From Owenia fusiformis (lineage: Eukaryota > Annelida > Polychaeta > Sabellida > Oweniidae): DNA of 64,000 bases. The notes below the pieces were generated by a model that worked only from the letters and a program-made list of their open reading frames with translations, ran no database searches and was not told the origin of the DNA. Shown in pieces: positions 1-11,557 of this stretch; positions within the stretch are counted from its first letter, which is position 1, and each line of letters opens with the position of its first letter. A program made the translations under genes and the position numbers. Location: positions 27,676,425-27,740,424 of the forward strand of contig CAIIXF020000010.1 of NCBI GenBank assembly GCA_903813345.2, read 5' to 3'.

Positions 1-1798
1 TATTTTGAAATTCTACAACATCCATGGTCTCTGCGCAAATGACAGCCAATCTAAGGCGGGGATATTAAGGTGTCACTACGGTAAATCATTGAAAAATATT
101 GAAAAAATCACAAAATTCAAGTTCTGGGGTACAAATAGCCATTTTCGAACGAACTAGCCCATACAATGACTATATTTCTGCGTTCCCCTATACATAACCT
201 TCATCTTGACACTATATTTAACATAGGGTTTGCGTCTCGATTTTTAAATATCACTACGCCAACAAAGGGACTCATTTTTAGGTAAAATCCCTGCTTCACC
301 GATGAAAATTAACGAATAAAGTAGTTCCAGTCTACGGGACTATATTCTTGCGATTTTTTTCTTAAAATGGCACATTTAGAAAGTACTTGGCCTCAGCTTT
401 ACAGACATACCTCAAATGGCCACATTGCATACACTTAAACCTAGTATACACACCATTGAAGTTGGCATGGCTTCGTTTTTAAAGTATTAAAAAACACTGT
501 CCTACCCGGAAGTGCTATTTACAGGAGTGACACCTTTTAATATCCCAAAACGGGAAAATTTGACTATGATATTTTTTGCTCATTTAGCATTTTTTCAAAC
601 AATTGAGTTATTTCATGCTCGAAATGGCTGCATTTCCAAACTTTTAACACGTTTTCTACAAAATCTAGCCATATTTGGAGAAATAGGTGAGGGCTGAGTC
701 TCTAAAAACTGGCCAAAATGACCTAAAATTGGGTCATCAACTTCAGAGATCTCATGCAAAAATTTTAGACGCAAAATCTCCGAGATTATTTCATTTTGTC
801 AATCATTATAGCAATGCCTTTCAAGTATTACACAGAATGAACTGAAATGTATGTTGCTAAATGCGAATATTTTGAGTCAAATGTGGTCCCCATGTGCAAA
901 ATTTGCCCTTTTTCTCCTAATAACGCCAGTTAGGCCCCAGTGTATTGTGACATCATACTCATACCATTGCTACAATGTAGCAATTTACAAATCAATCTTG
1001 ATTACTCTTCCTGTGATACACCTGGCGTGTTTATTAAGCCTGTAAAAATGATAATTTGCAACATTGTAGCAATTTAAATGAGGTATGGAACCTTAAAATC
1101 ATGTAATTTATGGAGAAATGACCAGCAATTTTGATGGAATTCCAGTTGATTTTCTCCCATTTATGATCCCTTTGGGCCCCCGTTTGGCCATTCTGATAGG
1201 CACAGGATGTTTAAATGTGAATAAAAAGCATTGTGTGGCCTAGCCTGAATGTAAATATCGACTCTATTTTGAAATTCTACAACATCCATGGTCTCTGCGC
1301 AAATGACAGCCAATCTAAGGCGGGGATATTAAGGTGTCACTACGGTAAATCATTGAAAAATATTGAAAAAATCACAAAATTCAAGTTCTGGGGTACAAAT
1401 AGCCATTTTCGAACGAACTAGCCCATACAATGACTATATTTCTGCGTTCCCCTATACATAACCTTCATCTTGACACTATATTTAACATAGGGTTTGCGTC
1501 TCGATTTTTAAATATCACTACGCCAACAAAGGGACTCATTTTTAGGTAAAATCCCTGCTTCACCGATGAAAATTAACGAATAAAGTAGTTCCAGTCTACG
1601 GGACTATATTCTTGCGATTTTTTTCTTAAAATGGCACATTTAGAAAGTACTTGGCCTCAGCTTTACAGACATACCTCAAATGGCCACATTGCATACACTT
1701 AAACCTACTATACACACCATTGAAGTTGGCATGGCTTCGTTTTTAAAGTATTAAAAAACACTGTCCTACCCGGAAGTGCTATTTACAGGAGTGACACC
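1..1798. repeat. Left-edge tandem repeat, period 1264 bp (about 1.4 copies)
   Basis: Bases 1-534 recur at 1265-1798 at a constant offset of 1264, with almost no differences (one seen: agtat versus actat in the shared stretch near 440 and 1704). The first copy is cut by the window edge, so the true unit start is unknown. The second copy stops at the sequence gtgacacc and runs straight into the P module of the next satellite. Bases 535-1264 occur once here; they carry a weak inverted repeat around 953-985 and 1048-1090. No coding sequence is recognisable; the small open frames at 512, 851 and 1233 look like chance. Confidence 0.85.
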
Positions 1799-3334
1799 CT
1801 AATACGTCACTTCCGCTGAATAGAAAAAAGTAGTTTTCAAAAGTGAATGTAGTCCCAACACAATTGTGATCATGACGAGTCAGTAAGCTAGTATGTAGGC
1901 ACAGTTGTCATCTTTTTGCAATGACAACATGCCATTTCTTCTGAAAATGCGTTTATTTGGGTTATCTGAAGGAAAATTTCGAATCAAGTGGCGTATTAAT
2001 TTTGCCTTCATTTTTATGAATTTCAATTACTGTCGGCAGAGAGAGGGGGTAGTGTCACAATTGACCAATTATTTCAAAAAGTAGATGATTGGCCCCTATT
2101 GAGTTTAGTGTCAAAATGTAGCTTAGACATAGGTTTAGAACCTCAGATAGGCCAGTGAGGCCACGTAAATCCATAACTCGAGATAAAAAGTCAGGCGTTT
2201 TCCCTTTTGCCCATTGACTAGTATGGTGACATGAATTAGGGCAGTTTGGCCTATTAGTCACAGTGAGAGTGACCAAAATATTTTCAAAACTACTCAGAAT
2301 CGCCCAGAATTGAAGTTTATTAGTATGAAACATATTCTGGACGTAGGAATAGCCATATTTTTCATAATTGCTGTCAGAATATTCTTAAACTGCACAAAAC
2401 AACTTGAAAAACTCTAGTAAATTGGAAAAACGCATTTTCAAGCCAGAAATCATCCAACCATGTTGCTATTAGTCACAGTGAGAGTGACCAAAATATTTTC
2501 AAAACTACTCAGAATCGCCCAGAATTGAAGTTTATTAGTATGAAACATATTCTGGACGTAGGCAAAAAGGGGAATTTTCATGAACAAATTTAAAGTTTTT
2601 GCTGAATCAGCAGTTTTCGCTTTTTACCCCAAAAACCACTGATTTTGACGATATTTGGCTACAATTTCGTCCTTAATGACCCCAAGATGTCATATGTTGT
2701 CGTAAATGGGGAAGCCAATGAGTTGCTGTTCATAATAAAGATTGAATTTTCCATCTTATGGTTTCTAGTAAAGAATGAAGGTACATATCAGGGGTGCAGT
2801 CAGAGATTTGTCAGTTAAGTGTCAATTTTTGATGTATTTGTCCACTCTGAATGACCAAATTCGAGCTAAAACTATCTCAAAAGTCCCAATTCTCTAGGCC
2901 AGAGTCAAATCTGATCAAATTTGTCATCATTTTTCAAATCAGGAGGTTGTTGAATAGAATAAAATATCAAAAAAATGATAATTTTAGTAAAATTTTGCCT
3001 TAGTAGGCCAAATTTGCCCAATTTTCTGGTTCACGGTTCAGTGATTTTGGCTAAAAATCGCAATAGGCAATAAACAAACTCAATTTCTTGATTGACACGA
3101 CATTGTAAAATGTCACCATCAGGCAGTAGATTTCATGATGTAAATGAAAAACTAGTCAAATTTAAAGGAAAACCATAGGGTTCTTGGGAAAATGACCCCA
3201 GGGGTAATAAGGTAGCCATATTTTTCATAATTGCTGTCAGAATATTCTTAAACTGCACAAAACAACTTGAAAAACTCTAGTAAATTGGAAAAACGCATTT
3301 TCGAGCCAGAAATCATCCAACCATGTTGCTATTA
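1799..3334. repeat. Higher-order satellite unit 1 (P-Q-S-Q-R-S, one R missing)
   Basis: Modules read by direct comparison with unit 2: P 1799-2256, Q 2257-2347 (91 bp), S 2350-2471 (122 bp), Q 2472-2562, R 2563-3212 (650 bp), S 3213-3334. Compared with the full unit at 3335-5530, the first R is absent and Q runs into S through two extra bases. The first S carries the variant ttcaagcc and the second S ttcgagcc, the same alternation as in unit 2. A 92-codon open frame on the minus strand over P and Q recurs in the other units because the DNA repeats; it has no recognisable protein features. Confidence 0.85.
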
Positions 3335-5530
3335 GGCCCAAATGCCCTAATACGTCACTTCCGCTGAATAGAAAAAAGTAGTTTTCAAAAGTGAATGTAG
3401 TCCCAACACAATTGTGATCATGACGAGTCAGTAAGCTAGTATGTAGGCACAGTTGTCATCTTTTTGCAATGACAACATGCCATTTCTTCTGAAAATGCGT
3501 TTATTTGGGTTATCTGAAGGAAAATTTCGAATCAAGTGGCGTATTAATTTTGCCTTCATTTTTATGAATTTCAATTACTGTCGGCAGAGAGAGGGGGTAG
3601 TGTCACAATTGACCAATTATTTCAAAAAGTAGATGATTGGCCCCTATTGAGTTTAGTGTCAAAATGTAGCTTAGACATAGGTTTAGAACCTCAGATAGGC
3701 CAGTGAGGCCACGTAAATCCATAACTCGAGATAAAAAGTCAGGCGTTTTCCCTTTTGCCCATTGACTAGTATGGTGACATGAATTAGGGCAGTTTGGCCT
3801 ATTAGTCACAGTGAGAGTGACCAAAATATTTTCAAAACTACTCAGAATCGCCCAGAATTGAAGTTTATTAGTATGAAACATATTCTGGACGTAGGCGAAA
3901 AGGGGAATTTTCATGAACAAATTTAAAGTTTTTGCTGAATCAGCAGTTTTCGCTTTTTACCCCAAAAACCACTGATTTTGACGATATTTGGCTACAATTT
4001 CGTCCTTAATGACCCCAAGATGTCATATGTTGTCGTAAATGGGGAAGCCAATGAGTTGCTGTTCATAATAAAGATTGAATTTTCCATCTTATGGTTTCTA
4101 GTAAAGAATGAAGGTACATATCAGGGGTGCAGTCAGAGATTTGTCAGTTAAGTGTCAATTTTTGATGTATTTGTCCACTCTGAATGACCAAATTCGAGCT
4201 AAAACTATCTCAAAAGTCCCAATTCTCTAGGCCAGAGTCAAATCTGATCAAATTTGTCATCATTTTTCAAATCAGGAGGTTGTTGAATAGAATAAAATAT
4301 CAAAAAAATGATAATTTTAGTAAAATTTTGCCTTAGTAGGCCAAATTTGCCCGATTTTCTGGTTCACGGTTCAGTGATTTTGGCTAAAAATCGCAATAGG
4401 CAATAAACAAACTCAATTTCTTGATTGACACGACATTGTAAAATGTCACCATCAGGCAGTAGATTTCATGATGTAAATGAAAAACTAGTCAAATTTAAAG
4501 GAAAACCATAGGGTTCTTGGGAAAATGACCCCAGGGGTAATAAGGTAGCCATATTTTTCATAATTGCTGTCAGAATATTCTTAAACTGCACAAAACAACT
4601 TGAAAAACTCTAGTAAATTGGAAAAACGCATTTTCAAGCCAGAAATCATCCAACCATGTTGCTATTAGTCACAGTGAGAGTGACCAAAATATTTTCAAAA
4701 CTACTCAGAATCGCCCAGAATTGAAGTTTATTAGTATGAAACATATTCTGGACGTAGGCAAAAAGGGGAATTTTCATGAACAAATTTAAAGTTTTTGCTG
4801 AATCAGCAGTTTTCGCTTTTTACCCCAAAAACCACTGATTTTGACGATATTTGGCTACAATTTCGTCCTTAATGACCCCAAGATGTCATATGTTGTCGTA
4901 AATGGGGAAGCCAATGAGTTGCTGTTCATAATAAAGATTGAATTTTCCATCTTATGGTTTCTAGTAAAGAATGAAGGTACATATCAGGGGTGCAGTCAGA
5001 GATTTGTCAGTTAAGTGTCAATTTTTGATGTATTTGTCCACTCTGAATGACCAAATTCGAGCTAAAACTATCTCAAAAGTCCCAATTCTCTAGGCCAGAG
5101 TCAAATCTGATCAAATTTGTCATCATTTTTCAAATCAGGAGGTTGTTGAATAGAATAAAATATCAAAAAAATGATAATTTTAGTAAAATTTTGCCTTAGT
5201 AGGCCAAATTTGCCCAATTTTCTGGTTCACGGTTCAGTGATTTTGGCTAAAAATCGCAATAGGCAATAAACAAACTCAATTTCTTGATTGACACGACATT
5301 GTAAAATGTCACCATCAGGCAGTAGATTTCATGATGTAAATGAAAAACTAGTCAAATTTAAAGGAAAACCATAGGGTTCTTGGGAAAATGACCCCAGGGG
5401 TAATAAGGTAGCCATATTTTTCATAATTGCTGTCAGAATATTCTTAAACTGCACAAAACAACTTGAAAAACTCTAGTAAATTGGAAAAACGCATTTTCGA
5501 GCCAGAAATCATCCAACCATGTTGCTATTA
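3335..5530. repeat. Higher-order satellite unit 2, complete (P-Q-R-S-Q-R-S, 2196 bp)
   Basis: Modules: P 3335-3804, Q 3805-3895, R 3896-4545, S 4546-4667, Q 4668-4758, R 4759-5408, S 5409-5530. Lengths are constant (P 470, Q 91, R 650, S 122). The two halves are marked by diagnostic differences: the R after P begins cgaaaa and has gcccgatt, while the R after S begins caaaaa and has gcccaatt; the first S has ttcaagcc and the second ttcgagcc. The P and S modules both end in ctatta, which makes P-Q and S-Q junctions interchangeable and offers a microhomology for recombination. No coding function is seen. Confidence 0.87.
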
Positions 5531-5999
5531 GGCCCAAATGCCCTAATACGTCACTTCCGCTGAATAGAAAAAAGTAGTTTTCAAAAGTGAATGTAGTCCC
5601 AACACAATTGTGATCATGACGAGTCAGTAAGCTAGTATGTAGGCACAGTTGTCATCTTTTTGCAATGACAACATGCCATTTCTTCTGAAAATGCGTTTAT
5701 TTGGGTTATCTGAAGGAAAATTTCGAATCAAGTGGCGTATTAATTTTGCCTTCATTTTTATGAATTTCAATTACTGTCGGCAGAGAGAGGGGGTAGTGTC
5801 ACAATTGACCAATTATTTCAAAAAGTAGATGATTGGCCCCTATTGAGTTTAGTGTCAAAATGTAGCTTAGACATAGGTTTAGAACCTCAGATAGGCCAGT
5901 GAGGCCACGTAAATCCATAACTCGAGATAAAAAGTCAGGCGTTTTCCCTTTTGCCCATTGACTAGTATGGTGACATGAATTAGGGCAGTTTGGCCTATT
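5531..5999. repeat. Higher-order satellite unit 3, P module only
   Basis: A third P module, starting at ggcccaaatgccc and ending at tggcctatt, where it meets unrelated AT-rich DNA (ctacatcg). It is essentially identical to P at 3335-3804. This is the right edge of the satellite; whether the array continues to the left through the 1264-bp repeat cannot be seen. Confidence 0.85.
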
Positions 6000-6674
6000 C
6001 TACATCGTACAAATATATCACGTGACTGAAAATCTCGTAAATTATCGAAAAATAACGAAATTTATCGAATGTGGCATTCGGTATTTACCAAATATAAATA
6101 ATTTAAATACCGAATGTACAAATAATTAATTGAATTATACGTGCGTTAAGGAAAACAAATTGATTCGCTGCATCACACAAATACATGTATACATATCAAA
6201 TGTAAATGTCAATACAAAGAACAAGTGAAACTATTTAGCGAATATAAATTGTATAGATTATTACATTTGATAAAATAAAAAACATTCGATAGATTGGGTA
6301 AAGGTTTGGTAAATTGTTTGCTTTATTTGGTATTTATGGAATATTAATGTACCGAATAAAGAAGCAGTTTAAACACCATACAGGTATACCATTCTTTGTC
6401 TAAAATATCTCAGCCTTAACAGATCAGTCACGAACATCATTGTTAATACTTACAATATATGTAGTGAGAAATCAAGAGTCTCATTCAAGTTCAGGACGTG
6501 ATGTGTGTTGCATTCATAATTGAGTGACTGATGCACTCAGGATAGGACTTAGAATCACGTCATCGAAGCAGTTTGATAAATAGGTGAACACGTTGCTCAT
6601 ATTGCATGTGAAGTATTAAAGACTGCAAGGGATGAAATCATGTTCACTGGAATCGATATAAATGAATAAACACA
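6000..6674. other. AT-rich non-coding stretch with a 13-bp hairpin
   Basis: No gene seen. At 6075-6087 and 6104-6116 there is a perfect 13-bp inverted repeat (cattcggtattta and its complement) separated by 16 bases. The rest is AT-rich single-copy sequence as far as this window shows. Confidence 0.6.
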
Positions 6675-6772
6675 AGGACCACACGCGTCTCGAACTCGCA
6701 ACCTCGTGGTTACGGCGCCCAATCGCCCAGCCTGAACGTCCTGGCGCAAAAGCTCCCTCGGCCAACTCGACA
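6675..6772 (-). mobile_element. tRNA-like SINE head (relic)
   Basis: Read on the minus strand, 6772 to 6675 has the layout of a tRNA-derived SINE. An A-box-like gttggccgag lies at 6757-6766 and a B-box-like agttcgagac at 6687-6696, about 60-70 bases downstream. A tRNA-like segment (ggcgccgtaaccacgaggt) lies between them. The A-box resembles that of Leu or Ser tRNAs. It does not fold convincingly as a functional tRNA by eye and has extra sequence between the boxes, so I call it a SINE head or tRNA pseudogene rather than a tRNA gene. Confidence 0.55.
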
Positions 6773-7878
6773 ACCCAAAAAAGGTTGTTTTGTTTGTCGA
6801 TCTGACTAGAGGCAGCTGATGTTAACGCTCAGACACACCAGAAGAAGCACCATACCCTTTTATTTCCCTTTGGCACATGTGCTTAGATATTCCTACATAT
6901 ACAAAAAATAAAATACAAAATGTGTACAAAATGTCCCCATCAATGGGTGATCCTGTCAAATGGTTATCCTGAAAATGAGTAGACAAGACTTTACCGACAC
7001 AATTTGAGGATGGGAAATCCAAATGGCCACCTTAAATTTTAAATAATGTCGCTTGCTCAAATATGACACAACGTTTGATTTGCTTTAATATTGAACCAAG
7101 AAAAAAACTAATACAAACAACGTTGCTAGTTTTCAATGACATTGATAAAAACTTGATATACAAAGCTTGACAGATCGAAAATATTTTTTTGATAATTTAT
7201 TGTAAGCTTTGATGTGGTCCATTTGAGTGTCAAATGAAAGATAAGGTTCTTATCAATACATTGAACATACTAGGAAATTTAAATGCAAGTTTTTATTTTG
7301 TCTAAAAATGTTGAAAATTCCCAAAGTGGGCCTTTAATTGAAATTATTATGCACAAATATTTTGTAATCCTCCCAATTCATACTTAACTTAATCCTTCTG
7401 AAGAAACACAAGACATGATTTATTAACTAACCGTTCATTCTAGGTTAACAGAAGTTGATACCTTTTTCTCAAGGCGATGTTATCTGATAGCATCGAATTT
7501 GTTGACATGATAACTGTCAATATTGATATTCAATGATCATCCTTCGGGTAGGAATTCGCGTTTCCCCTTCTTTATTTTTTAACATAATATTTATGATAGA
7601 TTGTTACGTCATTTCAACTCATTGAAGGTCACAGTGACTCTATACGAATCTTAGCCCTAGAAGAAGTACGAGATATTCAACGTATACCCATTGCGACCTT
7701 ATGGATTGCGGATACCCGACAAGCCGTTACTGACATGTCTTATCATCACCCATGCATCATCGCTTATTCGTCATCAATATATATTGACAACACAAATTCA
7801 GAATAATATGTACTTGCAAATAAAACATTCGAGCGAGACAAATATAAATAGTTGAGACAAAAATGGGTTTAAATAATA
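6773..7878. other. Intergenic, nothing recognised
   Basis: No exon, RNA gene or clear repeat seen. A 66-codon minus-strand frame at 6822-7022 has no recognisable features. Confidence 0.5.
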
Positions 7879-8300
7879 CAGGGTGAGCCAAAAAAAGTAA
7901 CCCAATCAAATCTCAATAACTCAGTCATAAAGTATGGGTTTAAGTCATATTTAGCAAAATTGAACCTAGGCTTGTTCAATGTTTCTTCATTCTATTAAGT
8001 TTCACTAGCCTACGGTCATGGTTTTTGGCTATTTTACAAAACAAGCTCCAAATGCCAAAACATATCAATATCACCCAATATGAAATTCTGGAATTTTATC
8101 TTGGGGCTATTTCAAAGATAATATTTGCATTAACAACCCTAGATGAATCAGAGAGTCGAAACCAGAGATTAGAAGTAAAGGTAAATGATAGCCATTATAA
8201 AAATATCTATGAGCGTGTAATCAGAAAACTTCACCTGATGCGTTCACGTTATTCTCCAAAACAAGACATTTGAGGATTATCTTTTTCTTGGCTCACCCTG
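7879..8300. mobile_element. Tc1/mariner-type MITE, 422 bp, TA-flanked
   Basis: The ends are inverted repeats: cagggtgagccaaaaaaag at the left and the complement of cagggtgagccaagaaaaag at the right. The element is flanked by TA on both sides (7877-7878 and 8301-8302), the target duplication of Tc1/mariner transposons. An internal 82-codon frame (8025-8273) shows no DDE motif or helix-turn-helix, so this is a non-autonomous copy. Confidence 0.82.
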
Positions 8301-8581
8301 TACTATAATCTACGGTATCAATCAATAATTATATCTACTGTAAATTTTTGGCAGTCTTGCCTGTCTCATATCGGGCTACGCCTACACATTAGCAGACTAT
8401 GTTAGATGGTATCGTTATTTCAGTGAACATAACTTCTCAAACGCATCGTTTACTTTCGAATTCAAGGTCAATCATCTGTCTAATATTTTCTGCAGAAGAT
8501 ACGATTGATTGCGCACAATAATTATCAATAATTGTGTTATCGTCTTCCCATCGCCGCTTAATTGGCGAATACAAAAGAAAG

Positions 8582-8610
8582 ATTATCTAGAAAAATAATT
8601 TCTAGATAAT
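8582..8610. repeat. Perfect 12-bp hairpin
   Basis: Arms attatctagaaa (8582-8593) and tttctagataat (8599-8610) are exact complements around a 5-base loop. No flanking gene gives it a role; a chance or transposon-related palindrome is likely. Confidence 0.7.
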
Positions 8611-8741
8611 TGAATCGTAGCTATGGGTCGTCCCGTGTATGATAGAAACCATGTATAAGTGACAAGACAAATAAAATGGCAGTTTCCAATATTATAAATC
8701 AATGGACATTATTTCCGAAGTACTCCAGACATTCAGACTAA

Positions 8742-9370
8742 TATTCACTGATCAGTATCAAGTGAAGGTAACAGCCGTCACCCGCATCAAAGATGGCGGA
8801 CGGGAAGTGTCGATTTCGATATATTAGTTTTCATTGAATTAAACTACTTTATAGTTGACGTAATGCTTTGATATTTGACCTAAACCCGACTTATTTGACA
8901 TGGAAACTCTGGGGTATGATCATTTGTTCATCTACCATGCGTTGGCACCATTGTTTAACGATTGTTTCACCGCTTAAGGGAAGGCTTGGTTTTACAGATG
9001 ATAAGATAACTGATATGCCGTAATGCGGTAATGTTATGAGAGTTTATAATGGAGAGCTTAGATGTCTCGTTTACGTGTATTGAAAACTAACATGACCGTT
9101 ACCGTATCTTACATTTCCAGTTACCTTCCTTTTTGCGATGGAAGATATCATTGTACTTTGGCGCCCAAGCATAATATATGAACAAATTATCATATTCCAT
9201 AGTTCCCATGTCATGTAAGTCTGATTTGGTTCATATCTCAAAGCATTGCGTCAACTATTACGTTTTTTAATACGATGAAAACTAAAAATATCAAAACCGA
9301 CACTTCCCGCCCGCCATCTTTGATGCGAAGGTGACGGCCGTTACCTTCGCTTGATACTGACCAGTGAATA
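8742..9370. mobile_element. Foldback element, 629 bp, palindromic over most of its length
   Basis: The left end (tattcactgatcagtatcaa) is matched in reverse complement at the right end (9350-9370). The match continues inward with mismatches through the gatggcgg and gacgtaatgctttga segments for about 250 bp per arm (8742 to about 9000, and about 9115 to 9370). The centre near 9065 is also partly self-complementary. No target duplication was identified with confidence and no transposase is present. A transcript through it could fold into a long hairpin. Confidence 0.78.
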
Positions 9371-11199
9371 CTTTATGGGTTTTAGATAACAATTCTGCAC
9401 AATCTAAATTAACTAGCCTTTCATTGTTACGTAGAAAAACATGCAAACTAATATATTTCTGCAAACGAGGGTTTAAAGTGGTTTGCAGATGTATCACAAA
9501 CAATCACACGTCTGTTCATCTCAGTCAGGCTCAGTAACTGCGTCAAATTGAGCAATTCGTTCATCAATATTTACTGAGAATGGTGCCACGATTGAGTTAA
9601 ACTTTTTGTCTATTATTTTTAATATACCTATCACCAAACGTGTAAATGGTAATTTTGATTCTGTTACGTATTGGTGAAGCAATCATGAATGATATGGCCA
9701 AAACGCCCGTGCGTGTATACCCCTACTTCAAATGATGTGTTATTTGTCATTTGTTATCATGAACCAACCACAAATGTATTTTTTTTGATAACATTTAAAA
9801 TGATCTTACTATTTTTGAATATTGCCAGATGATACTCGATTTATTTTTTCATGATATGGAGTAATCACAAGTGTGCCAATTTCACTCAAATTTCCAACAC
9901 GCTTACATTACAAGGGTAGTTCTTGAAGAATAATCAAGCAAATCCATGATTCCAAATGAATTAATTCCTCCTTTCCGTGATCAGGATATGCCGTTTGAAA
10001 AACTAATAACACGTTTCAAGTTCTTACAATTCTGGGTTGAAGCAAATATTTTGAAAGTTGTTATTTCGAACGCAATCTCCAACCATGGGCTTTCAACAGT
10101 CTGTTGAAAGCCCATGCTCCAACTCAATGAAACGTGTTGACAATATCTGATTTCTTCGAAAGCCAAATATTATGGTCACGAAGTGACATTTTATGTCACA
10201 TCTTTTTATGTTTACATCATAGTTCTATCATAACTAGCGAACCGAGCCGTCTCACATTTGTACAAATGATACATGGTATTTGATTTGCACCCCTCTTCCC
10301 AGTAACAAGAATCAGTGTTTTTCGGTCTTTGTGACCCAACATTAACTCAATATTCGTGAAATTATAAGCATAATGTCGGGCTCTGAAAAATAGACCAGCT
10401 TTGAATCTGTTGATTGAAATTATTCAAATATCTGCATTGGTCAAGGGAATAAGAGGCTTTAGCTCATTTTAAATGAACACTTTCATAACCCTTGCCAATC
10501 CCATGATGGTGCTTAATGCCAAGACTGATTTATTGTCTAAAGCCTCATACATTTACATTGTGACCTTATTTACTTTATTAGCATACACAGTTAGGATGAT
10601 CACGAGGTGGGTATAAATTGATACATATCATAACAGTATTATGGATACATGTACATCAATCATCGATGAATATGTGAAATATATTTACAGGATGATTGGT
10701 AGTGTTGAACATTACACTAAATCCCGTGTTTATTGAATATTTTTTTGCCAAGAAAAAAACGTTCAGTGTTGGTAGGTTTTCACAACAGACAACGTAAAAA
10801 TACAATAGTTCATAAAGTATGTGCGGAGGAAGGGTGTCCATTAGAGACAAGTGTTCACTAGAGAGAGGTATTCACTAGGACAGGTTTTATTGTATATAGT
10901 AATTGTTGTAATATACATGTATATCGAGTTGGAAGCCATATTTCCCATCCATTTGCAATCGCCACCTAAAATAAATGAAAAATGCCAAGTTTCACTATGA
11001 CATTTTATCAAAGTTTTATACAGGGTTTTAGCAGAGTTCAAAGCTCAAAGCAACCACGATTAACTTTATTTATGTTTAACTAAGTGCACATTTTGTTTAA
11101 TTCTGAGCTCAGAAGAATGCTCTAGAATGTATATTTGTATGCCCGCAGTGCTAGGGAATTGCGTAATTTTAATGAGGTTTCTTCCCAGGTATCACTTAA
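9371..11199. other. Intergenic, contains one notable palindrome
   Basis: Apart from the palindrome at 10084-10116 (listed separately) I see no gene, RNA or repeat. The short open frames at 9981, 10656 and 10841 on the minus strand have no recognisable features. Confidence 0.5.
10084..10116. repeat. Perfect 33-bp palindrome (16-bp arms, 1-base centre)
   Basis: Arms catgggctttcaacag (10084-10099) and ctgttgaaagcccatg (10101-10116) are exact complements around a single T. A loop this short suggests a cruciform or a recent local inversion or duplication product rather than an RNA hairpin. Confidence 0.85.
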
Positions 11200-11553
11200 G
11201 GATGTTCCCTGGACGAAGTTGAAAACGATGAACACCAACCCCTAATTTTTCTTTTCAAAATGTGAAGTACATAGCATAACTAAGTGTTTCTGTGAGTTTA
11301 AGAAAAAGTTAAATATTCAAAAGTGTGTTTTGGGGTGAAAACCTGATTTTTAACATGGGTTTCAATGAGAAAGTGCCACGCCCACTTTTGTCAAATATTG
11401 ACACTTTAGAGGCCTCTTGCTCAGAAAAAAGCACACTAACATATGGTTTTTAAAGTTTTAATATTCTTTGTTGCCCGTGAGAATCCCAGAAAACCATTTT
11501 TGAGAAAAAGTTAAATACTATTGAATATTTTCCTATCTGACCAGGGAACATCC
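11200..11553. mobile_element. TTAA-flanked MITE (piggyBac-type target), 354 bp
   Basis: The ends are ggatgttccctgg at the left and its complement ccagggaacatcc at the right. Both sides are flanked by TTAA (11196-11199 and 11554-11557), the target site of piggyBac-class transposons. No transposase remains. Family membership is inferred from the TTAA flanks only. Confidence 0.78.
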
Positions 11554-11557
11554 TTAA

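Noticed and set aside
2055-3920. Identical 92- and 105-codon minus-strand frames at 2055-2333 and 3603-3920
   Set aside because: They coincide with duplicated satellite modules P and Q; sharing is due to DNA repetition, and no domain is visible.
6675-6772. Functional tRNA gene
   Set aside because: The box motifs are present but the region between them is too long and a cloverleaf is not evident; a SINE or pseudogene fits better.
8025-8273. 82-codon frame inside the TA-flanked MITE as a possible transposase
   Set aside because: No DDE/D or helix-turn-helix motif, and the element is only 422 bp.
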